A stretch of DNA of 64,000 nucleotides from Flavobacterium azooxidireducens (GTDB lineage Bacteria; Bacteroidota; Bacteroidia; Flavobacteriales; Flavobacteriaceae): the NCBI RefSeq assembly GCF_023195775.1, contig NZ_CP096205.1:2544001-2608000 (forward strand). The letters are read 5' to 3'. This document shows, piece by piece, positions 7,370 to 16,557 of this stretch. A program made the position numbers and the translations under genes. The notes beneath the pieces were generated by a model. It did not search any database. It worked only from the letters and a program-made list of their open reading frames with translations, and had not been told where the DNA came from. The stretch's first letter is position 1; each line of letters opens with the position of its first letter.

Positions 7370-8683
7370 ATGAAGCAATTAAAAAATAGTCTTACAATCG
7401 TGATGATCATAGTGGTGCTATCCGCTTTTGGTCAAGATACTTTAAAATTATCCAAAACCGATTTATCAACCAAATTGACAGAACAAAACTTGCAACTCAA
7501 AATTTCAAATCAAACGTTTGAATCGGCTCGTTCGGATTACCGTCAATCGAATGCACTTTTTTTGCCGAGTATTTCTGCTTCGCATACGGCAATTTCTACC
7601 AATAATCCGTTGATGGCTTTTGGTTCAAAATTAAATCAGGAAATTTTAACGCAAGCCGATTTTAATCCCGCTTTGTTGAATGATCCTAGCCAAGTGCAGA
7701 ATTATGCAACCAAAATTGAAATGCTTCAACCCATTTTTAATGCCGATGGTTTATATGAAAGAAAAGCGGCCAAATCAAAAATGGAAGCCTATCAATTGCA
7801 AACAGAACGCACCAAAGAATATTTAGAATTGGAAGTAAACAAAGCCTTTATGCAACTTCAATTGGCTTACAAAGCAGTTGAGGTTTTAGAAAAAGCGAAT
7901 TCTACTTCACAAGCCAATCTGAATTTGGTCAACAATTATTTCAAACAAGGAATGCTTCAAAAAACAGATGTGTTAGATGTGCAAGTGCGTGTGAATGAAA
8001 TTGCCAATCAATTAACTTACGCCAAAAGTAATGTGCGAAATGCATCTGATTATTTGGCTTTTTTATTGAACGAAGATACCAAAGGCGGAATTTATAAACC
8101 GGTTGAAAATTTAGAAAACGAAATCAATCCAATAGTTGAAAATGCTCAATTATCAACATCAAGAAAAGATTTTTTAGCCATGGAAAAATCAACTGAAGCC
8201 TATAAAAATATGATGACTTCCGGAAGAATGAGTTTTTTACCTCGTTTGAATGCTTTTGGAACGTATGAATTATACGACACCGAAATCTTTCAATTTGGAG
8301 CAAATGGATACACAGTCGGAGCACAATTGTCTTGGAATGTATTTGACGGATACAAATCCATCGGAAAATTTGAAAAATCAAAAGTAGAATTTCAGAAAGC
8401 TGAAACCGAGGCAGAACAATACAAAAAACAAAGTCAGCTGGAATTGAACAAAACCAATCGTCAATTGGCCGATGCTCAAAACAAAGTAACACTTTCTAAA
8501 TTAGCTTTTGAACAAACACAAGAAAGTTTCCGAATACGCCAAAATCGTTTTGCTCAAGGTTTAGAAAAAACTTCCGATTTATTGATGACAGAAACACAAA
8601 CGGCTCAAAAGGAATTGGAATACTTACAAGCGGTTTTTGAATACAATTTCACCAAAATGTATATAGAATTTTTAACAAAATAA
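7370..8683 (+). CDS. TolC-family outer membrane efflux protein
   Basis: A 437-residue TolC-family protein with an N-terminal signal peptide (cleavage after about residue 21) and two long helical hairpin repeats rich in Q, N, K and E, separated by beta-strand segments. Examples are LTEQNLQLKISNQ, the first-repeat LELEVNKAFMQLQLAYKA and the second-repeat LELNKTNRQLADAQNKV. It forms the outer-membrane channel for the RND pump encoded by the next two genes. It is divergent from the Crp/Fnr regulator and has its own regulated promoter. Confidence 0.92.
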   Translation: MKQLKNSLTIVMIIVVLSAFGQDTLKLSKTDLSTKLTEQNLQLKISNQTFESARSDYRQSNALFLPSISASHTAISTNNPLMAFGSKLNQEILTQADFNPALLNDPSQVQNYATKIEMLQPIFNADGLYERKAAKSKMEAYQLQTERTKEYLELEVNKAFMQLQLAYKAVEVLEKANSTSQANLNLVNNYFKQGMLQKTDVLDVQVRVNEIANQLTYAKSNVRNASDYLAFLLNEDTKGGIYKPVENLENEINPIVENAQLSTSRKDFLAMEKSTEAYKNMMTSGRMSFLPRLNAFGTYELYDTEIFQFGANGYTVGAQLSWNVFDGYKSIGKFEKSKVEFQKAETEAEQYKKQSQLELNKTNRQLADAQNKVTLSKLAFEQTQESFRIRQNRFAQGLEKTSDLLMTETQTAQKELEYLQAVFEYNFTKMYIEFLTK

Positions 8684-8692
8684 TCATAGTAG

Positions 8693-8746
8693 GAACACGG
8701 ATTTGAGAAATTTTAAAAATTTTAAAAATTTCTTAAATCTGTGTTC
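8693..8746. repeat. Long imperfect inverted repeat between tolC and the adaptor gene
   Basis: GAACACGGATTTGAGAAATT at the left is answered by a near-complementary arm ending ATCTGTGTTC at 8746, with A/T-rich sequence between. It could fold into a ~25-bp hairpin. It resembles dispersed intergenic hairpins of flavobacteria. Because the efflux genes should be cotranscribed, it may act as an mRNA-processing or attenuation hairpin rather than a terminator; no T tract follows. Confidence 0.5.
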
Positions 8747-8780
8747 TAGAAAAAAAACATTAAAAAATAAATTCAACCTT

Positions 8781-9860
8781 ATGAAAATTAAAATAACAAT
8801 CTTATCCTTTTTGGCAGCTGCATTCCTTTTTTCCTGCGGAAGCGACCAAAGAGAAGTTAAAACATTACCTACCATTGCAGTTAAAGTAAATAGTTCAGTT
8901 GAAAATACATCCAGTCCATTTGTAACAGCAAGCGGTAAAATTGAAGCCGAAAACAGTGCCAATGTAAGTACAAGAATGATGGGTTATGTAACTAAAGTTC
9001 ATGTGAAAGTGGGACAAAAAGTGGGTTCTGGACAACTGTTGGTAAGTATCAATAATACAGATTTACAAGCCAAAAAAGCACAAGTAGATGCTTCCATTTT
9101 GCAAGCAACAGCCGGATATAATAATGCTAAAAAAGACTACGATCGTTTTGTAAACTTGTTTAGTCAACAAAGTGCTTCCCAAAAAGAATTAGACGATATG
9201 ACCGCTCGTTTTGAAATGGCAAAAGCTGGTTTAGAAGGTGCCAAACAAATGCGAAACGAAGTCATGGCTCAATTTAATTATGCCAATATCACAGCACCAT
9301 TTAGCGGAGTTGTTACAAATACTTTTATAAAAGAAGGCGACATGGCCAATCCGGGAATGCCGTTAGTGAGTGTGGAAGGTTCTGGGAAATTACAAGTAAC
9401 CGCTATGGTTTCTGAAACTGATATTTCAAAAATTAAACAAGGAATGCCGGTTTCAATCATCATCAAATCAATGAATAAAAAAGTAGCCGGAAAAGTGTCG
9501 GAAGTGAGTTTATCAGCCAAAAACACTGGTGGACAATATTTAGTGAAAGTCAATTTAGATGAAATGGATAAAACCATTCTTTCCGGAATGTTTGTCAACG
9601 TGCAATTTCCAATTGAAAAAATTGTTGATTCAAAAGAAGATTCAGAACAAGTTTTAGTTCCCGAATCGGCATTAGTAAAACAAGGTCAGCTCACCGGAAT
9701 TTATACAGTTGCCAACAATACCGCTATTTTAAGATGGTTAAGAATCGGAAAAACCTATGGCAATAAAGTCGAAGTACTTTCCGGATTATCCTCCAAAGAA
9801 CCGTATATCGTTTCAGCAGAAGGTAAATTGTTTAACGGAGCAAAAGTTCAAATTAATTAA
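8781..9860 (+). CDS. RND efflux periplasmic adaptor (membrane fusion) lipoprotein
   Basis: A 359-residue HlyD/AcrA-type adaptor. The start is ATG 8781, giving a lipoprotein signal ending FLFSC. After it come the lipoyl-like half motifs (GYVTKVHVKVGQKVGSGQLL; later NYANITAPFSGVVTNTFIKEGD), a helical hairpin between them, a beta-barrel domain and a membrane-proximal domain. It links the inner-membrane RND permease to TolC. It stands 97 bp after tolC, with the hairpin repeat in the gap. Confidence 0.92.
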   Translation: MKIKITILSFLAAAFLFSCGSDQREVKTLPTIAVKVNSSVENTSSPFVTASGKIEAENSANVSTRMMGYVTKVHVKVGQKVGSGQLLVSINNTDLQAKKAQVDASILQATAGYNNAKKDYDRFVNLFSQQSASQKELDDMTARFEMAKAGLEGAKQMRNEVMAQFNYANITAPFSGVVTNTFIKEGDMANPGMPLVSVEGSGKLQVTAMVSETDISKIKQGMPVSIIIKSMNKKVAGKVSEVSLSAKNTGGQYLVKVNLDEMDKTILSGMFVNVQFPIEKIVDSKEDSEQVLVPESALVKQGQLTGIYTVANNTAILRWLRIGKTYGNKVEVLSGLSSKEPYIVSAEGKLFNGAKVQIN

Positions 9861-9928
9861 TCAATTGTTCAATTAGCCGATTAGTCAATTGTCACATTGA
9901 CACATTGACAAATTAACACATTAAAATT
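9861..9928 (+). repeat. Short A/T-rich tandem repeat between adaptor and permease genes
   Basis: The gap holds repeated CAATT/GTCAATT and CACATTGACA-like units (TCACATTGACACATTGACAA) directly before the permease ribosome-binding region. It looks like one of the low-complexity spacer repeats common in flavobacterial intergenic DNA. No other function is visible. Confidence 0.45.
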
Positions 9929-12900
9929 ATGCAAGAAGGTATCTCAGGCAAAATTGCCAATTTCTTTATCAATTCCAAACTAACCATTTTATTGATGGTG
10001 GCCTTGATGGTGATTGGCGTATATAGTTCGTTCTTAATTCCAAGAGAAGAAGAACCACAAATTAATGTTCCAATGGCCGATGTAATGATTGGTTATCCGG
10101 GAGCAACACCGGCAGAAGTGGAAAGTCGAGTGATTAAACCGTTGGAGAAAGTTTTATCAAACATTAAAGGAGTTGAACATTTGCACAGCATGGCAATGAA
10201 TGGTCAAGCCATGATTATTGTTCAGTTTTATGTAGGCGAAGACATTGAGCGTTCGTATGTGAAATTGTATGACGAATTAGCCAAACACGAACATATTTTT
10301 CCGCAAGGTGTTTATAAACCTATGGTAAAAACGCGTTCAATCGACGATGTTCCAATGTTAGGATTAACATTATGGAGTGAAAAATACGATGATTTTGAAA
10401 TTCGACAATTGGCAGAAGAAGTTACTTCGGAAATTGAAAAAGTAAAAGATGTAGCTATTACCAAAGAAATTGGCGGACGAACCCGTGAATTAAAAGTTAT
10501 TTTAGATAAAGATAAAATGGCCGAAAACAAAGTGGATGCGTTGGGAATTATGCAAATGATTCAAGCCAACAACGGTTCTTCGCAATCGGGAAGCTTTGTG
10601 CAAAATGACACGGAATATCTAATCACTACCGGAAAATTTTTATCCAATGCCGAAGATGTTGAAAATTTGGTGGTGGGAATAAATCAAAATATGCCGGTTT
10701 ATTTAAAACAAGTGGCTTCCATACAAGACGGACCTTCCACAGCTCGGAGTTATGTTTCGTTTGGCTATGGAAAAGCGAATGAAAAGTTTACCAATAAGCC
10801 AAGCGAATATCCTGCCGTTACTATTTCTGTTGGAAAAGTAAAAGGTGCCGATGCAATGAAAATATCGGATAAAATCCTTGAACGAGTTGAACAACTCAAA
10901 ACTAATTTAATTCCCGATGATGTGCATGTGGAAGTTACTCGAAATTATGGGGAAACGGCTTCACACAAAGTAGGCGAGTTGTTATTGCATTTGGGTGTTG
11001 CCATCTTGGCTGTAACCATATTAGTGATGTTAGCCATGGGCTGGAGAGGCGGATTAGTAGTTTTCTTTTCCGTTCCGTTGACTTTTGCACTGACTTTATT
11101 CAGTTATTATTTATTAGGTTATACGTTGAATAGAATTACGCTTTTTGCCCTTGTTTTTGTGGTAGGAATTGTGGTCGACGACAGTATCATCATTGCCGAA
11201 AACATGCACCGCCATTTCAAAATGAAGCGATTACCATTTAAACAAGCTGCCATTTATGCGATAAATGAAGTAGGAAACCCAACCATTTTAGCCACATTCA
11301 CCGTCATTGCGGCGATTCTTCCGATGGCTTTTGTATCCGGAATGATGGGACCTTATATGAGTCCGATGCCGATTGGAGCTTCCATTGCCATGATTTTATC
11401 GTTGTTTGTGGCATTAACTGTGACACCTTATTTAGGTTATCATTTATTAAGAGAAAAAGATGAACAAGAACACAAAGAAGAACAAGGTTTAGAAACTTCT
11501 CGTATTTATAAAATTTACAACAAATTAGAGCGTCCGTTTTTAGAAAGTTCTAAGAAAAGAATGGTGATGTTGGGAATTACAACGGTATTGCTAATCGGCT
11601 CGGTATTGATGTTTTTTACCAAATCGGTGGCCGTGAAAATGTTGCCTTTTGATAATAAAAATGAATTTCAGGTGGTCATTGATATGCCGGAAGGAACCAC
11701 CTTGGAAAGAACAGCAGCCGTTACTAAAGAAATTGCTCAGTATTTGTCAACTGTGCCGGAAGTTGTAGATTATCAAAATTATATTGGAGCTTCTGCACCG
11801 ATAACATTCAACGGATTAGTGCGTCATTACGATTTGCGTGGCGGAAGCAATATGGCCGATATTCAAGTGAATTTATTACACAAAGAAGACCGTGATTTAC
11901 AAAGTCATGACATTGCCAAAATCGTTCGTCCGGAAGTGCAAAAAATTGCCAAAAAATATGGTGCGAATGTAAAAATAATTGAAGTTCCACCCGGACCACC
12001 TGTTCTTTCTACGTTGGTAGCAGAAATTTATGGACCTGATTATAAAGAGCAAATTAAAGTGGCTCATCACGTAAAAACCATCTTAGAAAACACTACTGAT
12101 ATTGTAGATATTGATTGGATGGTGGAAGATGCCCAAACCGAATATAAATTGGAAGTTGACAAAGAAAAAGCGATGCTGAACGGAATTGCTCCGCAACAAG
12201 TGGTGGGTAATTTAACGTATTTGTTACGTGAAATGCCTGTTTCCAATTTGTATGATGAACGTTCTAACAATCCGGTGGGTATTGTTTTATCACTAAGCGA
12301 CCAAGATAAAACGTCGTTGCAAGACATTCAAAACCTAAAAATTAAAGGAGCACAGGGCAATGTCGTTCCGGTAAGCGATTTAGTAAAAGTGACCGAAAGT
12401 ACTTTGCAAAACACTATTTACCGTAAAGATCAAAAAAGAGTGGTGTATGTAACAGCTGATATGGCGGGAGATTTAGAAAGTCCGGTATATGCCATTTTGG
12501 GAATGGAAGAAAAATTGAAACAAATTACGTTACCAAAAGGCTATTCTGTAAATGAATTATACATGGAACAACCTTCCGACGAAAGTAATTTCACCGTAAA
12601 ATGGGATGGTGAATGGCAGATTACCTTAGAAGTTTTCCGTGATTTAGGTGTGGCTTTCTTAGTCGTAATTTTGGTAATTTATATGTTAATTGTAGGTTGG
12701 TTTCAAAACTTTAAAACGCCGATTGTGATGATGTTAGCCATTCCACTTTCGCTGGTTGGAATTGTGCTAGGTCATTGGTTGTTGGGAGCTTTCTTCACAG
12801 CCACATCTTTTATCGGAATGATTGCTTTGGCAGGAGTAATGGTGAGAAATTCCGTCTTATTAATCGACTTCATCGAAATTAGATTAAACGACGGAATAGA

Positions 12901-13129
12901 ACTAAAACAAGCCATCATTGAAGCAGGAGCTGTTCGAACCACACCAATTTTACTAACCACAGGAGCTGTTGTAATTGGAGCATCGATTATCCTATTTGAC
13001 CCTATTTTCCAAGGATTAGCGATTTCATTAGTAGCCGGAGCAATTGTTTCTACGTTGTTAACTTTAATTGTAGTTCCGTTGATTTATTACATCACCGAAC
13101 GCAAAAAATGGCAGAAGAATAGTGATTAG
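9929..13129 (+). CDS. RND efflux permease (AcrB/AcrD/AcrF family)
   Basis: A 1066-residue RND transporter with the duplicated layout of 12 membrane helices and two large periplasmic loops. TM1 is followed by FLIPREEEPQINVP and the PGATPAEVE motif. TM4 has VGIVVDDSIIIAEN, whose paired aspartates belong to the proton relay of HAE-type drug pumps. The C-terminal half repeats the fold with AGVMVRNSVLLIDF. Substrates cannot be told from sequence; drugs or other hydrophobic compounds are more likely than metals because the proton-relay aspartates are of HAE type. It is the third gene of the operon. Confidence 0.94.
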   Translation: MQEGISGKIANFFINSKLTILLMVALMVIGVYSSFLIPREEEPQINVPMADVMIGYPGATPAEVESRVIKPLEKVLSNIKGVEHLHSMAMNGQAMIIVQFYVGEDIERSYVKLYDELAKHEHIFPQGVYKPMVKTRSIDDVPMLGLTLWSEKYDDFEIRQLAEEVTSEIEKVKDVAITKEIGGRTRELKVILDKDKMAENKVDALGIMQMIQANNGSSQSGSFVQNDTEYLITTGKFLSNAEDVENLVVGINQNMPVYLKQVASIQDGPSTARSYVSFGYGKANEKFTNKPSEYPAVTISVGKVKGADAMKISDKILERVEQLKTNLIPDDVHVEVTRNYGETASHKVGELLLHLGVAILAVTILVMLAMGWRGGLVVFFSVPLTFALTLFSYYLLGYTLNRITLFALVFVVGIVVDDSIIIAENMHRHFKMKRLPFKQAAIYAINEVGNPTILATFTVIAAILPMAFVSGMMGPYMSPMPIGASIAMILSLFVALTVTPYLGYHLLREKDEQEHKEEQGLETSRIYKIYNKLERPFLESSKKRMVMLGITTVLLIGSVLMFFTKSVAVKMLPFDNKNEFQVVIDMPEGTTLERTAAVTKEIAQYLSTVPEVVDYQNYIGASAPITFNGLVRHYDLRGGSNMADIQVNLLHKEDRDLQSHDIAKIVRPEVQKIAKKYGANVKIIEVPPGPPVLSTLVAEIYGPDYKEQIKVAHHVKTILENTTDIVDIDWMVEDAQTEYKLEVDKEKAMLNGIAPQQVVGNLTYLLREMPVSNLYDERSNNPVGIVLSLSDQDKTSLQDIQNLKIKGAQGNVVPVSDLVKVTESTLQNTIYRKDQKRVVYVTADMAGDLESPVYAILGMEEKLKQITLPKGYSVNELYMEQPSDESNFTVKWDGEWQITLEVFRDLGVAFLVVILVIYMLIVGWFQNFKTPIVMMLAIPLSLVGIVLGHWLLGAFFTATSFIGMIALAGVMVRNSVLLIDFIEIRLNDGIELKQAIIEAGAVRTTPILLTTGAVVIGASIILFDPIFQGLAISLVAGAIVSTLLTLIVVPLIYYITERKKWQKNSD

Positions 13130-13204
13130 TGATTAGTCCTTAGTGAATAGTAATTAGTGAAATCTCAGAACCTTAATACCTCAGAACCTTAGCACCTCAA
13201 AAAC
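13130..13204 (+). repeat. Repeats TCAGAACCTTA between permease and PII-like genes
   Basis: CTCAGAACCTTA occurs twice, with related CACCTCA units and an upstream GTGATTAGT/GTGAATAGT repeat. The same unit recurs in the next gap (13560-13606), so it is a dispersed or locally amplified intergenic repeat. Confidence 0.5.
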
Positions 13205-13510
13205 ATGAAACTAGTATTAATAACCGCTGTTCATTCTTTCAAACGAGAGATACAGCATTTGCTCAAACAATCCGGTGTAAAAACCTATTCGTATCGAGAC
13301 GTAACCGGATTCAAAGATTTGTCCGAAGAAGCCTTAGCATCCAATTGGTTTGGAAGTGAAGTAAACGAAAACGAATCCATCGCATTTTATGCTTTTGTTC
13401 CGGTTGAAAATTTGGATAAATTATACCAATTAATTCTAACATTTAACCAAGAATTAGAAACCAAATCAAAAGTTCATTTAGCAACGTTTAGCATCGAAAA
13501 ATTTATATAA
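13205..13510 (+). CDS. PII/CutA-like small protein of the efflux operon
   Basis: A 101-residue cytosolic protein whose alternating beta-alpha-beta pattern (MKLVLITAVHSFKREIQHLL ... ESIAFYAFVPVENLDKLYQLI) fits a ferredoxin-like PII/CutA fold. Such proteins accompany RND pump genes in Bacteroidota. It lies 75 bp after the permease and could modulate the pump or sense its substrate; that role is inferred. No catalytic motif is visible. Confidence 0.6.
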   Translation: MKLVLITAVHSFKREIQHLLKQSGVKTYSYRDVTGFKDLSEEALASNWFGSEVNENESIAFYAFVPVENLDKLYQLILTFNQELETKSKVHLATFSIEKFI

Positions 13511-13559
13511 AAGGCACTAAGGTGATGAGGAACAAAGGAACTAAGTTATAAATTTAGCA

Positions 13560-13606
13560 TCCAAAACCTCAGAACTTTAGAGCCTCAGAACCTTAGAACC
13601 TTAAAA
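13560..13606 (+). repeat. Repeats CTCAGAACCTTAG before the DUF2892 gene
   Basis: Three degenerate copies of CCTCAGAACCTTAG lie in tandem just before the next start codon, matching the repeat at 13170-13200. Confidence 0.5.
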
Positions 13607-13608
13607 AA

Positions 13609-13797
13609 ATGAAAAACAGAATCGTACGCGGTATAGCAGGAACATTTATCCTCACCAGCATTTTATTAGCCATTTATTTAAACATCAATTGGTTATGGTT
13701 CACTGCATTTGTGGGAGCCAATTTGCTACAATCATCGTTAACAAAATGGTGTTTGATGGATGATATTTTAACCAAAGTATTTAAGGTAAAAGACTAA
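13609..13797 (+). CDS. DUF2892 (YgaP-like) membrane protein
   Basis: A 62-residue protein with two hydrophobic helices (IAGTFILTSILLAIYL and WLWFTAFVGANLLQ) and the pattern NRIVRGIAG ... SSLTKWCLMDDIL, typical of the DUF2892 inner-membrane family found alone or fused to rhodanese domains. A cysteine follows the second helix. It is the last gene of the efflux operon, before a clear hairpin terminator. Its function is unknown. Confidence 0.8.
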   Translation: MKNRIVRGIAGTFILTSILLAIYLNINWLWFTAFVGANLLQSSLTKWCLMDDILTKVFKVKD

Positions 13798-13822
13798 GTA
13801 CCTGTGGTCTTTTATCAACAAG

Positions 13823-13852
13823 AACCCTATTCAAGATGTTTAGGGTTTTTTC
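13823..13852 (+). terminator. Terminator of the RND efflux operon
   Basis: Stem AACCCTA / TAGGGTT with an 11-nt loop, followed by a T run, about 25 bp after the DUF2892 stop. Confidence 0.7.
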
Positions 13853-13966
13853 ATGTTTAAAAATAATTTTTGTTTTAGTTATTTTTGAATCTGAATAATT
13901 TGAAAATGAGAAGTTTAACCTGTAAAATCCTCATTATAATCTTATGTTAGAATAATTGGAATCTGT

Positions 13967-16447
13967 TTATTCTTTAATAAATCTAGTATTTGAAGTTCCT
14001 AAATTCGTATTCACTTTTACAAAGTAATTTCCTGTTCGTAATCTTGATACATCTATTTTTGAAACATCATTTGGAATGGCTAAAACTATTTGTCCCAATT
14101 GGTTGTAGATTTCAATAGAGTGAATAGAAATAGTGTTCTTAGAATGTAAATTCAAAACATCTTTCACAGGATTAGGATGTAAAGTGAAATATGTTCCAAA
14201 ATCAAAGTCTTTTATGCTTAAAATCTGAATAGTGGTTGTAAAAGTATTAGTAGTAATTGGAAAATTATAATCAAAATAAATGTTGACCTCATTACTAAAA
14301 GAATCACCAACTTCTAAATCTGATTTAGTTTTAATTTTAAAAACTATAAAGCCATCATTAGTAGCATCATCAAACGGTAAATTGATTCCTTCAAAAATAA
14401 ACTCAACTTTATTTCCACTAATTCTGGTGAAAAAATCGTGACTTGAATGCAAAGGAATTAAGGAGGTACTATCAAATTTTGCTAAATCAATCATGTCTTT
14501 TATCACTATGTTTTCTGCGTGATAATTTCCGGTATTTTCAAACCGAATAACATAATGAACGTATTGACCAATCACATCTACATTAACAATAGTTCCTTCT
14601 ATACAAGTTTTATCATTTGGATCATAAGAACCCACAACAATTTGCTGTAAACCAGAAGAATTATCAAATGGATGTTCGTCTGTAGAAAATGGTGTTATCG
14701 TTGCTTTGTAGATTAGCATATCTCCAATATTCACTGCCGGAACTTCTGTCGGACTATTTAAGTTAAATACAACATCAATTAATCTGACTTCATTGGGTTG
14801 TAAATTGGTGAAACTCCATTCTAATGTATTATCTGTTTGAACTGAAAAAATAGGATTTGATGAAACTAAATCTAATTCAAGATTTTGATAGTAAGTTAAT
14901 AATACAGATCCATTTTCTACTTGATTCCCCTTATTCTTATAAAAAATTTTGTAATGAGCATCAAAACCCGGACGAGCAGGTGTTGTAGGAATAAAAACAA
15001 CCTCTACATCATGATGAATACCATTTGGAGTAATACAAAAATCTTGAGATAAAGGACTTGTTTGTGTTGGAAAATCAACGATAAAACTTGCTGGATTTAT
15101 AGTAAAATAGGTTGGATTTTCTAAAATAGGCGTAATAGTATAACTACCTTCTTGAAGTGGAAAAAAATATTCTCCGTTATTATTTGAGATAAATGTTCCT
15201 GAGTTATTTTCATCAGAAATTGATAAATTTAGGTGTGGAAAATTTTCATCAGAAGAATCACAACCATTTATATTAAAATCAAATTTTGTTTCACCATTGA
15301 CTGTAAAATACTCTCCTCCAAGATTGAAATTACAATAGGTTCCAACATTACAATTTTGGATGGAATAAATATCTAAATAAGTAGTAGCAATACTTTCTTC
15401 ATCTTCATCAACACAAAGGTAAGTTAGGTTTGTATTGTTTTGAATATTGAATAAATGATTATAGCTACTAAATACGTTATTTGAGCCATTTTTTATATTT
15501 AGATAATTTAAATTTAAATTGTTTGAACAATTCAAATTATATAAGTTAGTAGAATTTGAAAAATCAAGTGAAACCAAGTTATTGTTTTGACAATGAAACA
15601 CTCTTAACGAATATAAAGTAGATAAATCAAGATTGGTTAAGTTATTGTTTTGAACATATAATTCCATAATATTATTTGCCTCAGGTAATAATAAGGTAGA
15701 TAAATTATTGTTGGTTAAATAAATTTGCCAAAGATCTTCAGTTTGAGTTAAATTTAAATCTTCTAAATTAGTATCATTTATATAAAGAAATCGCAAATGA
15801 TTGCTATTAATAGATATATTTGTTAAAGGTGTGTTTGAAATATCTATTCGAAATAATATGTGCGAATTTGATAAATCAAGTGAACTGATATTGTTATTAC
15901 CAGTGCTGAGTTCATATAATTGAGAAGCATTTGAAAGATCTAAAATGGTTAAATTATTTTCAAAACAGTTCAAGTTTTGAATACTGTTTGGAATAATTAA
16001 TGAATTTAGAGGATTGAAACTACATGATAAATAACCTAAATTAGTAAGATTTTCAATATTTAATGAATTCAATAAATTGTAATCGATAGTTAGAACTCCT
16101 AAACTTGTAGGTAAAGAATTAATTGTAGTAATTGAATTAAAACTTACATCTAAATGTCTTAAGTTAGAAAAGTACTCAATTCCTTCAACAGAATTTATTT
16201 TTAAATTTTCATCACAATATTCACAAGACAAATATAAAACAGCAATCTGTTGAGCTTCTTCTAATTCAATTTCTCCATTATTATTTAAATCTATCGATGT
16301 TACATTATTACTTAAATCATATGCCATATGATTGCTATTATTGGCACTCAATAATATTGATTTCAAATTATCATCAGGAAAATTCACAACTTGAGCTTGA
16401 CTTATAAAACTGATTGTTAGGCATATTATAAAGTATAATTTCTTCAT
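13967..16447 (-). CDS. Leucine-rich-repeat T9SS surface protein
   Basis: An 826-residue exported protein. It has a signal peptide (cleavage after QAQ), leucine-rich repeats of ~20 residues (residues ~85-345, with recurrent NNLTNLDLS, LYNLNCSNN units), a carboxypeptidase-regulatory-like domain (~380-470), DUF7619-type beta domains (DPNDKTCIEGT, HYVIRFENTGNYHAENI; ~480-745) and a C-terminal type A T9SS sorting domain (LHPNPVKDVLNL ... YFVKVNT). This is the classic layout of a secreted flavobacterial adhesin-like LRR protein. Ligand unknown. Confidence 0.88.
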   Translation of the reverse strand: MKKLYFIICLTISFISQAQVVNFPDDNLKSILLSANNSNHMAYDLSNNVTSIDLNNNGEIELEEAQQIAVLYLSCEYCDENLKINSVEGIEYFSNLRHLDVSFNSITTINSLPTSLGVLTIDYNLLNSLNIENLTNLGYLSCSFNPLNSLIIPNSIQNLNCFENNLTILDLSNASQLYELSTGNNNISSLDLSNSHILFRIDISNTPLTNISINSNHLRFLYINDTNLEDLNLTQTEDLWQIYLTNNNLSTLLLPEANNIMELYVQNNNLTNLDLSTLYSLRVFHCQNNNLVSLDFSNSTNLYNLNCSNNLNLNYLNIKNGSNNVFSSYNHLFNIQNNTNLTYLCVDEDEESIATTYLDIYSIQNCNVGTYCNFNLGGEYFTVNGETKFDFNINGCDSSDENFPHLNLSISDENNSGTFISNNNGEYFFPLQEGSYTITPILENPTYFTINPASFIVDFPTQTSPLSQDFCITPNGIHHDVEVVFIPTTPARPGFDAHYKIFYKNKGNQVENGSVLLTYYQNLELDLVSSNPIFSVQTDNTLEWSFTNLQPNEVRLIDVVFNLNSPTEVPAVNIGDMLIYKATITPFSTDEHPFDNSSGLQQIVVGSYDPNDKTCIEGTIVNVDVIGQYVHYVIRFENTGNYHAENIVIKDMIDLAKFDSTSLIPLHSSHDFFTRISGNKVEFIFEGINLPFDDATNDGFIVFKIKTKSDLEVGDSFSNEVNIYFDYNFPITTNTFTTTIQILSIKDFDFGTYFTLHPNPVKDVLNLHSKNTISIHSIEIYNQLGQIVLAIPNDVSKIDVSRLRTGNYFVKVNTNLGTSNTRFIKE

Positions 16448-16557
16448 TTTATGAATTATTTAAAAACTCAAAAATAAACTATTAAATTAAATAATTTCAA
16501 TTTTTGAAAAGATAGAGTTTACGTAAATTAAAAAATAAAATTGATATACAAACATGT

